Source: Schoenoplectus triqueter | Taxonomy: Eukaryota; Streptophyta; Magnoliopsida; Poales; Cyperaceae | Assembly (NCBI GenBank): GCA_964058805.1 | Contig: CAXKVV010002079.1 | Coordinates: 1-29,688 of the forward strand | Reading direction: 5' to 3' | Length of the DNA: 29,688 nucleotides | Shown: positions 1 through 9,461 of the stretch, in pieces | Position numbering within the stretch: the first letter of the stretch is position 1 | How the letters are laid out: each line of letters starts with the position of its first letter | The notes under the pieces: model-generated | What the model was told of the DNA's origin: nothing | Database searches by the model: none | Seen by the model: only the letters and a program-made list of their open reading frames with translations | Made by a program: the position numbers and the translations under genes

Positions 1-370
1 GTGAAAATTAATTTCTGAAATCCAACATTTAATTAAAATATAACATATGCTTTATACATATTATATACATGACAAACAATACTAAAAAATTTATACAAGT
101 TTCATCGTTCATCATATAACACAATTTTGGCAACGATCCACATTTAACGGCAAATTGCATGCAGAATTAATGCACAGCCAATCAAGCAAAAATAAAATAA
201 AATACTGCATATTAGTCTATGAGAATATGTATAGCACAGTTCATCAACAGTAACTACCAGAATACTAAAATCGGATCTGTATCTGCTGCAACAAAAATTA
301 TGACAAAAAGTATGACAACGAATTTTAACCATTGAATTTGTTTAAATGACTGTGATTAGATATAAGAGAC

Positions 371-406
<36 letters not shown>
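371..406. repeat. (TAT)12 microsatellite
   Basis: Twelve uninterrupted TAT units. Such tracts are common in AT-rich plant intergenic DNA and are length-variable. Confidence 0.95.
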
Positions 407-1120
407 GTGGATCCCACAACACACAAAAAATATGACAACTACTATCATAGAAATAAGTATGACAGATTGACAGCTGATGCATTTCCTAATGAGTTGGGTT
501 TTTTTTTTATTACCCCGTTGGTTCGGATCCAGAAAGATCCAATACTAATTAGACCCCAAACTAAAACAGGGGGGAAACCACGGAATTTGCTAATAAATCC
601 AGGGTGTTAAAGCTTATATTAATCAAATCATGATTTAAAATTTCGCATCTACATAATTAGGCACTTAATTGGCACGTGGAACGTGGTCAAGCTCAATTTC
701 AGTGTCAACTTCGATGGTTTCATCATCTGATAAAGATTTTGATTATTGGCTAATTCCTCGCACGTTCATCTCTTTAATTCTTTATTTTTTTTTCCTTTTT
801 GGAGGGAATCCGTAATCGCCTCGTTAGTTTTTGGAGGGAAAATTGTGCCCTCAATTTTATTAATTGATTAATGGTCATAGGTATCATTAACAATCACACC
901 GTAAATTATTTTATTTTGTTCCTATCCCTGCCTAAAATTAAGGACCATTGCAATTTGCTAACTCCTCAGTCCTCACATGCTAAACTTTTTTGGATTCAAT
1001 GGTAATTTGTTGCCTAGTATATATCTTACTGCCACCATATTGCGTTTTCTAATTTTTGTTGGGACAAAACAAACACCTCAAAAATAATTTGAGAAATGAG
1101 AAAAAATTGAGGTCTGAGGA
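407..1120. other. Intergenic, no gene seen
   Basis: A 67-codon + frame beginning at 407 follows the TAT tract and shows no domain. TTTTTGGAGGGAA appears twice (about 797 and 829). GCACGTGG near 673 is a G-box-like motif. Nothing else stands out. The first 370 bases are similar AT-rich non-coding DNA. Confidence 0.6.
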
Positions 1121-1151
1121 ACACACACACACACACACAAAATATATATAT
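1121..1151. repeat. (AC)9 followed by (TA)n microsatellite
   Basis: AC repeats at 1121-1138 run into a short TA tract at 1143-1151, a compound microsatellite. Confidence 0.9.
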
Positions 1152-1152
1152 A

Positions 1153-2853
1153 TTTAATGAAGAGCCTGCGAGGACTTTCAAGGAGGTACATTTAATATTT
1201 CTCTTCTAGAAATTATAATTCACATATCTCAATATAAAATTGTCAATATTTATCTAGGAGGTGATGCTATGCATATCGCCCAACACAATGCTTCTATTCT
1301 TCTTGCGTTATATTAAACCTTTTGCCTTTGATATTACACTACAAAAATTTGGTTGGGTGAGTCGGGTATAGACTTATTTAAAAATTAGATTTTTTTTCCC
1401 TTCTGATGTTCTAAGAACATAATAAATTAAAAGCTTCAAAAGTTAATAATAATTTACATGTGCGAAGGAGATTGGTAGATTAACTTCAATCCGCATATTG
1501 CAATATTTTATATGTATATATTCGTGCAGCATCAATCACTTTCGGACTGTCAAATAATTGGTAGAAGATCTACGAGAAATTGTTTTTTTTTCTTATGTAT
1601 TAATTTCATCCATTTCGAAAAATATCTTATGCCCGATCATTTCTATTAAATGAAAAATAATCAATTTAAAGTAGATATTTTTTCATTTGACATTCTAAAA
1701 GAATAATTTATTGAAAGTTTTAAAGATAATTCATGTGCCCCAGCTTGTTTTTGGCTCGTCACATATGCTAAATATTAATTTTTCGACAATAATTAACAAA
1801 TTAATCAAGACATTAACGAATGTATCTCGGTGATGCCTTCATTTATTCTTACATCTTTAATAACACAAATCTAAATGTAATAAGTAACAATTTCGCCGGC
1901 ACATAAAAATCAAGCATTTCTTTGTTTTTGTTTCGGTACTGTTAAGAGCTGTGCTCTAAAAAAGGATGGAAGAGGGGAGGAAAGGGGAGAAAATAGTTGC
2001 TTGTGTAAAATTTTATCTATCTAATAATTTTACTTTATAATTATGAAAATTGAAGGTGAGAAATGAGGAGGGAGGAGAGATGGAAAAATCTTTTATACAA
2101 ATTTTTACCCCCAAATCGAAATATGTAAAAGTTTAATCTCTCTATTTTTTATCCATTAATTTTTTTGTTCCCTTGCTTTATACAAAACAATAGCATCTGG
2201 AGAGCTCCTTCTGTGGAGATGTGTAGTTTTTTCTGCCGTGAATTGTTTGATCACTCATCAACGATTTCGATTTAACAATAATAAAATCTTCATGAATTAA
2301 AATTTATGTTTAAATTTTTTCACAATCATTATGATTAAAATGAACCGTTCAGATCTTCCTAAAAAACTCTCCAGAGATTGCTCGGCCCTTTCCTCTCCCT
2401 CTCTTTTGTGGAGCACAAAATTATTCATTACCATGTTTCTACGAATTTTTGATACATCTCAAGAACATTGATAATATCTAATTTGTTTGTACACCATTGA
2501 AAAGTAATATAAGTTGGATAATGATTATGCTTTGATACGTGATTTTAGATAGAGGCGTTGTTCTTGTAAAATTATAATAACAACTAATAACTCAGGGAAT
2601 CAGTCAATAGTCTACTGATTAAAATAAATATTTTGCGTGTTTAAAGTAGAAAAATAATCTCCAATTTACGTAAAAATATATATAAGAAGTAGCGGCTTTT
2701 GTTTAACTAAACGAAAGCATTTATTGTAAGACGTGTTAGTGTAAATTTCATAGCGACGAACAGAGAAAAAGGTGATTTTTGTATATAATTCTCGCTTATT
2801 AAAAGAAAACATAATTATACTTGGGTTATTTCTATCAAAGAGGTTAGTTCAGT
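1153..2853. other. Intergenic, no gene seen
   Basis: AT-rich DNA. Two similar blocks about 300 bp apart (TTCTGATGTTCTAAGAACAT near 1401 and TTTGACATTCTAAAAGAAT near 1686, each followed by a TTCAA/TTTTAAAG block and ending CATGTGC) suggest an old duplication. TCTGGAGAG (near 2196) and CTCTCCAGAGA (near 2368) could be eroded inverted ends of a MITE, but the interior does not pair. Confidence 0.4.
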
Positions 2854-2869
2854 CACACACACACACACA
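2854..2869. repeat. (CA)8 microsatellite
   Basis: Eight CA units. The 61-codon frame starting at 2772 that reads through it is not a credible gene. Confidence 0.85.
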
Positions 2870-4090
2870 AAAAGATCGTGGATTTATATATTTATTAAAT
2901 AAAAAAAAGATGTTGTGTGGAGTATTATATATGTTAAACAAACCAAGATTTCAATAATATCACTACGAACGCCTCCAAAAAAAAAAGAAGTCCAAATCAA
3001 CAAAAGATTATCCCCGGTTTCCTAAAAAAAGCCGCCATTACAGTGTTGGTATATGTGTTTTCTAAGTAACATAATTGAAGATTTAATTTATTATCCAGCA
3101 ACTTTGTCCAAATTAAAAACAAAAATAAGCAATTTATAATTCGGGACAAAAGTCTAAATAAATTTAAATATATTATTCAGCGCTGTCCCTGTCCTTGAAA
3201 ATATGTCCTCCTACATATTGAACAGTCCAAAAAATGTTTTTTTTAGAAAAATAAAAATGAGATGTGCACAACATTGAACAGTGCAATGTTGTCTTTATTT
3301 AAGAAATATGACACTTGCTTTGGCCAGAGAATTGCTCTTAAAATAAAATAAACACCTTTGTATACTTGGACTGTTCATCTCCTGCATTCATATATATAGA
3401 CTGTAGAATTAATACCAGTATCCGGACCACACTCAATATTAGTAGATTAGGTGAACTGTTGTATATTAATTTTTTTATGCTTTAAACCCTGCCTAGATAG
3501 GTTTCCGAGTCTAATAATCCAAAAAAAATATATAATATTTTGATTATTTAAATGACTGTTTTAGATGGTCCAAACAGATATGGAAGGAGAATAGGATCTA
3601 TTATACTCTAATTTCGCAAGTACATACAAAGGGGTAGAAGGAATAATTAATATGCTAATATAGAAAGGTCCTGCTAATCTAAATCTAGTTTTCCATCTAA
3701 AATCACAAGCTAGTAATTTTATAGACGATTTTAATCTTGATAATTTATTACAATCTTATTTTACGGAATAATTTAATCTGGACCGTTTATTAAAAAATCA
3801 ATATTATAAATGAATTTTAGTATTGATCATTGATTGAAATCCAATTCTAAGCTAATCCAATGTGAACTTCTAAAACGAACAGATCGGATTAAATTCATGA
3901 CTGCTAATATTTTCTTTGGAATTTCTTTTATCTCGTTTATATTATAAAATGCAATTCGAACTCCTGATTAAATTCAGACATTTGATATTTCTTTATATCA
4001 TGAAGTGAGGTAACATGGCAAAAATTGTTTCAGAAATGTTGAAATGCCAGACAAAACTTCTCGCCACATCACTGTCACACACAAAGAATT
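2870..4090. other. Intergenic, no gene seen
   Basis: AT-rich sequence. TTGAACAGT occurs twice (about 3217 and 3273), with an inverted ACTGTTCA near 3370. No open frame, RNA gene or complete transposon was recognised. Confidence 0.5.
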
Positions 4091-4094
4091 GCGA

Positions 4095-4260
4095 TGGGCC
4101 CACAAGTCAGTGAGTGGTTGCTCTTGCAAAAATAGCAAAAGAGCCCAATGGGCCCAAAAGTTTGGGCCAGAAATGCACCCAATGCGTCTCCCATGCTTTT
4201 GACCAGCATTGTACAAGAGCAGTTAATGTGAGAGGTCACTGGAGCCCACTTGATTTTTTT
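4095..4260. promoter_or_regulatory. Cluster of GGGCCC/TGGGCC (site-II, TCP-like) motifs
   Basis: TGGGCCCAC (4095-4103), GAGCCCAATGGGCCCA (4141-4156), TTTGGGCC (about 4161-4168) and GAGCCCAC (near 4242) lie within 170 bp. TGGGCC/GGCCCA motifs bind TCP factors and are enriched near plant transcription starts. No gene follows on either side within reach, so a promoter role is inference. Overlapping short frames on both strands show no domain. Confidence 0.3.
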
Positions 4261-4339
4261 TTCAAAAAAAAGAAAATCACAGCAATTTATGGATGGATCA
4301 GATATTCACATCACATCATGCATGGATGAATCAGATTTA

Positions 4340-4536
4340 ATAGTATTTGATGGACTATCAAACTATAGAGAAATTTCACGAAAATTGAAACACTATTAAA
4401 TTATAAATAATAGAACATACCTATATTTTTTTTCTATTTTTAAGAATTTCTTAGTATTTATTAAGAATTTTTTTAGAGTCTATTTATGTAAAATTTTAAT
4501 GTAAAAATGATCAAAATAACTCATTCCCTCCCCTTC
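4340..4536. mobile_element. Family A MITE, right-half copy
   Basis: It begins near TTTGATGGACTATCAAAC (4347-4364). It continues through the family A right arm (TTTTCTATTTTTAAGAATTTC) to GATCAAAATAACTCATTCCC near 4508-4527. The left arm is absent, so this is a deleted or solo half element. Boundaries are approximate. Confidence 0.5.
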
Positions 4537-5033
4537 AGTTTTTTTATTCTTTTCTAATTGTGGCAAATTCTTCTTTCTTCTTCATTTTTTTTTTGTACAA
4601 GTCAACTTGTAGAACTCAAAGCAAGAACTTTAACCTTGCAAACCGTGTACATATTAGTCACCTATTGTTTTGTTTTTTTTCTTGTTTTTCCTTCAAATAA
4701 TCTGGAATCAGGAAGGTAAAAGAGCAAATTATACGTTGTTCTTTGTGTCATTTTTTATTGGCATGTAAAATATAAGGATATTAATTTTGGGCAAGAAGGA
4801 ATTTTTTCGTTGTCTTGTTTGCCAATATGAAATTATTATCCGAAAGAATAAGGTATCAAGAAAATTTAGGAAGTGTGAATTTAACGAAATATTTTTTTCC
4901 TGAAAAATACTAAAAATAATCGAATGATTTGGGTCCTTTTTGGGGGGAAAGGGTTAACAATTGGAGAAATATTCGCCAGCTGCTGCGTGGGCCCATGCCC
5001 AAACCTATTTGGCAAAAACCGTTTGTCGTGTGG
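4537..5033. other. Intergenic, no gene seen
   Basis: T-rich sequence up to about 4920. It is then less AT-rich toward the hairpin at 5057, with GTGGGCCCATGCCC near 4988. A perfect palindrome AGTGGGCCCACT lies on the other side of the hairpin near 5250. Confidence 0.5.
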
Positions 5034-5056
5034 GTACCCAGAAGGAACCAGATCTG

Positions 5057-5198
5057 CTGTCGCGCGGCACGGTGCGGCGCAGCACGTGGTCCGTTCGATC
5101 ACTTCGAGATTCGTGCTAACTCGAATCTTAAAGTATTAACTCGAATCTCGAAGTGATCGAACGGACCACGTGCTTCGCCGCACCGTGCCGCGCGACAG
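5057..5198. repeat. GC-rich near-perfect hairpin, 57-bp arms
   Basis: The left arm (5057-5113) and right arm (5142-5198) are reverse complements at 56 of 57 positions, with a 28-bp spacer. The only mismatch is C/A in the GGCGCAGC/GGCGAAGC segment. The arms are GC-rich (CGCGCGGCACGG, GCACGTGGTCC) in an AT-rich region. Weaker pairing with indels extends outward to GGGTAC on both sides (about 5034 and 5215). The spacer repeats AACTCGAATCT, which also begins the right arm. Transcription would give a long, almost perfect double-stranded stem able to feed small-RNA production. It may be a young foldback transposon or an inverted duplication. No target-site duplication was seen. The open frames crossing it on both strands are products of the palindrome. 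Confidence 0.85.
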
Positions 5199-5280
5199 TG
5201 GATCCGGGTCCGTACCCAGAAAGAGAGTCGTGGACTAGACTTTCTTACAGTGGGCCCACTACAACCTGTGATACACAACA

Positions 5281-5832
5281 AGTGTTTTAAATATACCCGT
5301 GCGGGTTAGATCCGACCCGCTTGACCTGTGGCCGCGACCCAATCCGTTGGACCCGTGACTCGTTAGAACCGACGGGTCTAGAACAGGTGCGGACAAAAAA
5401 AATTCAAAAAAACCCGTCTTGGACCTGTGAAACCCAACCCGCCCATGTCCCGACCCGACCCAATACTCGATAAGCCCAGAAAAATAAAAAAAATTAAAAA
5501 ATACAGAAAAATTTAAAAAAATTAAAAAAAATTGGTTAAAAATATAAATAGTTATATATTTTAATAATTATTTTTGAATTTTCAGAATTTTTGAGAATTT
5601 ATTTGAATTTTATTGGGTTATTTTTGAATTTTGAAAAAAAAATTGAAAAAAAAAAAACGACCAACCCATCCCACCCTTAGACCTGACCCAACCCGACAAA
5701 TCCGACGGATCTAAGACAGGTCGCGATCTAACCCCCAAAATAGACCTAAACTAATCCGTTAACCCGTCCCGTCAAAACCCATCGATCTGTAAAAATCCGT
5801 CTCATTCGGATCCGACCCGTTTTTAAAACACT
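5281..5832. mobile_element. Non-autonomous Mutator-like element with 10-bp TSD
   Basis: A perfect 10-bp direct repeat ATACACAACA flanks the element at 5271-5280 and 5833-5842. The terminal inverted repeats begin AGTGTTTTAAA and continue imperfectly through a GGATCCGA-like block. The subterminal regions are crowded with ACCCG/CGGGT and GACCCG motifs, possibly transposase-binding repeats. The middle (about 5475-5660) is AT-rich with A-runs. There is no coding capacity in 552 bp. Known family biology: TSDs of 9-11 bp are the hallmark of Mutator-like elements, and short-TIR derivatives are common in plants. The perfect TSD suggests fairly recent insertion. The superfamily is inferred mainly from TSD length. 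Confidence 0.8.
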
Positions 5833-5842
5833 ATACACAACA

Positions 5843-6217
5843 CTACACAACACGAAATCAATCATCACTTGGGGGACTCGCTGACTCGCAAGGCTTCCTT
5901 TTCCTTTTTGTGTTTTTCAAAAAAATTACAAAACTATGGATTCGATAAGCTTCTCCCGCTTCACCGCACTCCTTGTTTTCTAACCAAACGAAAAGAAAAA
6001 AATAGAATGTAGAGAAATCATGTTTAAACTAAATATTTGACGGTTATATTATACCAGATCCAAAAAAATTAATAGATTTATTCTTAGAGAAAAGATCAAA
6101 TATTCATGATCATTGGTGACATATGGATGTCAGCAATAAAAATAAATTTTAAATAACTATTTTTTTAAACATATAAATAGTAAAAACAATAATTTTTAAT
6201 ATTTTATATACAATAAT
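5843..6217. other. Intergenic, no gene seen
   Basis: ACTCGCTGACTCGCAAGG and a pyrimidine-rich stretch occur near 5877-5915; otherwise AT-rich DNA leading into the family A copy. No feature. Confidence 0.5.
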
Positions 6218-6562
6218 GAGGAGGGATCACTTGACAATCTTGACAATAAATCTTCAAATAAATATGAATAAAATCTTTAAAATAGAAAAAAAATTATAGA
6301 TATATTTTTCTACTTATAGATTGATGGCGATGTAAAATTCATATAATTTCATCATCGTTTGATAGTCCATCAAAGGACGCTAAATTAGAATCATTATAAA
6401 TTATATAATATTTTGATGGTCTTTGATAGACTATCAAATAAAAATAAAATTATATAAAATTTAAATCACTATCAATCCCTAAGCAAATAACGTATCTATA
6501 AAAAAAAAATTTAAGATTTTTTATATTTATTTGAACGCTCATTGTCAAGGGATCCCTTCTCT
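6218..6562. mobile_element. Family A foldback MITE, near-complete copy 1
   Basis: Family A is defined by termini near GGGATCACTTGACAATG and a palindromic interior centred on TTTGATAGTCCATCAAA-like motifs. Here the left end is GAGGAGGGATCACTTGAC (from 6218) and the right end GTCAAGGGATCCCTTCTCT (ending 6562). The arms pair along most of their length (TTTGATAGTCCATCAAA near 6358-6374, GATAGACTATCAAA near 6425-6440). The flanking 8-mers ACAATAAT (6210-6217) and AGAATAAT (6563-6570) differ at one base and are a possible TSD. No coding capacity. Confidence 0.75.
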
Positions 6563-6580
6563 AGAATAATATATAGAGTT

Positions 6581-6977
6581 GGATTATGGTGCTATGCATA
6601 AAATGGTTTACCATTGTGTTATGAATCAGTTCTTTATTTTTAAAAATTAACTTGACGTAATTATTATGAGCCATCCAAAAAAATTCTAACTATTTAAAAA
6701 AAGTTAAAAAGTTCTAAAAATATATAAAATTTAATCTACAACTAGATATTGATATAAAAATTATTTTGAGCGGTTACAAGTTGAAGTATATAATCACCTA
6801 TATACTTGTATTTCCTTCAAAATTCAATGTTTGTTCATCAACTGTGAGATTTTTCTTGACTTTCCTTCAAAACTCAAATCCGAAGTGCTTATGGATCAAC
6901 CATTTTAATCTTAAAATGAATAACCAATATATAACACGAAAGCGATCCGTGCTCCGTGCTATACATAGCACCATAGC

Positions 6978-6979
<2 letters not shown>
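6581..6979. mobile_element. Probable MITE with TATGGTGCTATGCATA ends
   Basis: GGATTATGGTGCTATGCATA (6581-6600) and the reverse complement of ATACATAGCACCATAGCCC (6961-6979) share an inverted core, TATGGTGCTATG(C/T)AT. The 399-bp interior shows no domain; a 110-codon frame starting at 6766 runs out of it through the adjacent (TA)n tract and is not credible. No convincing target-site duplication: the right flank is (AT)n, which hides one. It sits between a family A and a family B element. Confidence 0.55.

Positions 6980-7008
<29 letters not shown>
6980..7008. repeat. (AT)14 microsatellite
   Basis: 29 bases of alternating A and T between the MITE ending at 6979 and the family B element starting at 7009. 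Confidence 0.95.
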
Positions 7009-7010
<2 letters not shown>

Positions 7011-7359
7011 TAAAGATGCCATGAGTTTAACTCAAAAAGTCAAATTATCTCCAAATTTTAATTTATCATCCTCATTAATTTTTTATATGAAAATATAATG
7101 GGATGCAAAATTTTAGAGTGTTTTGAGCTTTTTAAGTCACTATTTTTAATTTTTTAAAATGATGTTCAAGTATTGAATATATTATTTTTATTTTTAGATC
7201 TGATTTTCAAAAAATAAAAACCATAACTTAAAAAGCTCAAAACACTCCAAATTTTTGCATCTTATAAGATTTTCATATAAAGAATTTAATGAGCATGATA
7301 AATTAAAATTTGGAGACGATTTGATATATTTTTTGAGTTAAATTTACGGTATCTTTACT
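7009..7359. mobile_element. Family B foldback MITE, intact copy
   Basis: This is a near-perfect foldback of about 351 bp. The left edge is AGTAAAGATGCC (7009-7020) and the right edge GGTATCTTTACT (7348-7359). Long arms pair: GAGTTTAACTCAAAAAG with TTTTTTGAGTTAAATTT, TCTCCAAATTTTAATTTATC with GATAAATTAAAATTTGGAGA, and GAGTGTTTTGAGCTTTTTAAG (near 7117-7137) with its complement near 7221-7241. (TA)n lies on the left and (CT)n(TA)n on the right, so a TA-type target duplication (Stowaway/Tc1-mariner-like) is possible but cannot be shown. No coding capacity. Confidence 0.8.
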
Positions 7360-7384
7360 CTCTCTCTCTCTCTATATATATATA
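7358..7384. repeat. (CT)8(TA)n compound microsatellite
   Basis: CT units at 7358-7373 pass into TA units ending about 7384, abutting the right end of the family B element. Confidence 0.9.
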
Positions 7385-7427
7385 ATTTATTGTGCTTCCA
7401 TAAGCATTTCGGTCAAATGCATAAGAT

Positions 7428-7725
7428 CCAAATTTTAAAATTTTGTGTCTGAATTTTAATTTATCTCTCTTAATAAATTCTTTGTATCAAAATCTCACGG
7501 AATACAAAAAATTCATTTTTTTTGGGTTTCATAAGCATTTATTTCAAATGCTTAATTTCAGATTGTATCTCATTTCTAACCTTCCTTAATTTATTTATGA
7601 TTAAAAGTTTTGTTATTATTGTTGTTATTTCAAATGCTTAAAAAACTTAAAAAATGAAAAAAAAATGTATCCGATGAGAATTTGATATAAAGAATTTATT
7701 GAGATACATAAATCAAAATTTAAAA
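7428..7725. mobile_element. Family B foldback MITE, second copy
   Basis: The left arm includes GAATTTTAATTTATCTCTCT, AATAAATTCTTTGTATCAAA and ACGGAATACAAAAAATTCAT. It pairs with right-arm blocks AAATGTATCCGATGAGAATT, GATATAAAGAATTTATTGAG and ATACATAAATCAAAATTTAA. Arm composition and order match the copy at 7009-7359. The loop is different and repeats CAAATGCTTAA. The outer ends are eroded, so boundaries are approximate. Confidence 0.65.
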
Positions 7726-8400
7726 TTGATTAGATATATTTTATAGTTATAAAGTTTTGGGAGCTACTAATATCTATAAATTATTTTCCAATGATTCAAA
7801 ATAATGCAAAGAGACTATAAGTTGCATTCACCTCTTAATACCGTAGTGTGATAAAAAAAAAACTTGTTAAAACTTCACAATGTTTAGGTCAAAATCAGTT
7901 GTGGAAAAAGTTTAGTTTGTGTGCGTGGGTCCTACACTATAGGTGAGTTGCCTACTTGCCTTAGATGGAGAGCGGAATCATAAATCATTACAGCCAAACT
8001 GGATTGCTACTTGCTAGCCATCATCATCAGTTTTGCTTTTGCCATGCCACATGGGCAAAAAAAGGGCAGAGAGAGAAACCAGCATTTTTTAATTACCTTT
8101 TTTTCCTAACAGAATTGTATATTAGAATGAATGAAAAAATTTCAATTATATATCACATCCTTTGTAAGAAATTATTTTTTTTCAGTTTTTTTTAACTGAA
8201 GACAACATAAATTTTCCTCCTCTGTCTATTTTTCTTTCCTAGGTGAAGAATATAGATAGAAATTTACAATGGACAAGGAATAAAAATCGAATCAATAATT
8301 TCCATAATTGTCTTGGAACTCAATCGTTTGACATCTGTATGAAATACCATTGCATGAGTGGAAGAATGGAAGGTTTTAAATAAGGATAAAATATTGAATG
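7726..8400. other. Intergenic, no gene seen
   Basis: A 76-codon + frame at 7965-8195 ends in a Phe-rich run, has no domain and no neighbouring exon signals, and is not accepted as a gene. No repeat was found. Confidence 0.5.
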
Positions 8401-8408
8401 TATGCAAC

Positions 8409-8520
8409 TAGGGGTGGACGAGTAAATTGAGTAGTTATTAAATAATTTTACTCAATCATTCGATAATTCTATTAATCATCTTTCGGCTGTCCCTATTCGA
8501 AAATTCTGGTTCCGCCCCTT
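8409..8520. mobile_element. Tiny hAT-like MITE
   Basis: The ends are TAGGGGTGGACG (from 8409) and GGTTCCGCCCCTT (ending 8520), inverted with mismatches. The flanking 8-mers TATGCAAC (8401-8408) and CATGCAAC (8521-8528) agree at seven of eight bases. At 112 bp with an 8-bp TSD it looks like a deletion derivative of the TAGGGGTG-type hAT elements, of which 22658-23531 is a larger member. Confidence 0.6.
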
Positions 8521-8528
8521 CATGCAAC

Positions 8529-9364
8529 GCTGAAAAGCTTATAACTTCTTTATTTTCACGGTTCTAAAGTTGAAATCCGCACATTGTTTTGGTTTAGCAC
8601 TAATCAGGACGCTTACATATGTTTAATGGCAACAGGTACGATTAATTAACTTTTTGTCTCATGCGATTGTTCCTTGCATTATACCCACTATTTTAGCCTG
8701 GTTTAACTATTGCAATTTCAAAGTCATTCGTCGGAGTTCTGTTTTATATTTAGTTCATCAATTCATTATGAGAGTTTACAAGGCTAAATTTGAAAAAAAA
8801 ATACGGATAGGGAAGGAATCACTTGACAATGATTATCTTGACAATTTTTACAATGCCAATACAAAAAAGCTTGATAAAGAACTTAAAAAATCTGAAAAAT
8901 ACAAAAACATTTTTTGGTTATAATGTTAAACTGATAGATTGATTATGCTTCAAATTTTATGTAATAGTTCACAAAAAAATTCAACCATTGGAAATTGATT
9001 TTTTTTTTTATAACCTTTGAAGGACTATCAAATGATGTATAAATTGTATGAAATTTGAAAACTATGACTATGAATCCATATATTAAAGAATGTATTTATA
9101 TTTTTTCTATTTTCTTTAAAATTTCATTATTAAATTTGTCAGAATAAACATTGTCAGCTGATCTCTCCCCTTACAAACACTAGAAAGTAAGCATTAAATA
9201 AGGTATACGCATCCAAAAGACGTGCAAACAAAATCAACTTTGAAATGTACCAGGTAATCATGTCGCGAAAAACGGTACGGAATTTTCAGTCTCTGACCCA
9301 GCAAGAAGGAACCCACCTTTAAAATTTTGTAATTATTTTTGCAACTTGCAAATTAATCACTGAC
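8529..9364. other. Flanks of family A copy 2, no gene seen
   Basis: Apart from the MITE at 8810-9170 this is anonymous sequence. The 89-codon frame 8654-8923 reads into the MITE terminus and is rejected. Confidence 0.5.
8810..9170. mobile_element. Family A foldback MITE, copy 2
   Basis: The left end is GGGAAGGAATCACTTGACAATG (8810-8831); the right end CATTGTCAGCTGATCTCTCCCC finishes at 9170. Subterminal TTGACAAT repeats follow the left end. The centre carries GGACTATCAAATGATG near 9025-9040. The 89-codon frame starting at 8654 runs into the left arm and is not a gene. No clear target-site duplication, and the copy is diverged. Confidence 0.7.
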
Positions 9365-9461
9365 AAATCAATAAGAGCTATTTATTGAAAGGGGAAATCA
9401 AGGAGAGCTATTAACTGAAAGGGGAAATCAAGGAGAGCTATTAACTGAAAGGGGAAATCAA
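9365..9461. repeat. Three-copy 30-bp tandem repeat
   Basis: Three head-to-tail units start at 9365, 9395 and 9425, each running AAATCAA...GAAAGGGG. A seven-base start of a fourth unit ends at 9461. Units 2 and 3 are identical (AAATCAAGGAGAGCTATTAA plus CTGAAAGGGG), and unit 1 differs at a few bases, so the last expansion is recent. The units contain no long open frame. Confidence 0.92.

Noticed and set aside
522..532. GGTTCGGATCC as a tRNA B box
   Set aside because: No A box or cloverleaf upstream; T-rich sequence occupies the expected arm.
2195..2380. Possible MITE with TCTGGAGAG inverted ends
   Set aside because: Only about nine bases are inverted, the interior does not pair and no TSD was found.
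4881..5281. Overlapping frames on both strands with RAARCGAARGPFDHFEIR-type peptides
   Set aside because: The same peptide on both strands is the product of the GC-rich palindrome, not of coding sequence.
6766..7098. 110-codon + frame, the longest in the window
   Set aside because: It runs through the (AT)14 tract (an Ile-Tyr run) and into the family B arm. No domain or exon context.
8654..8923. 89-codon + frame as a gene
   Set aside because: It reads into the left terminus and arm of a family A MITE, has no domain, and its second half is Lys/Asn-rich low-complexity sequence.
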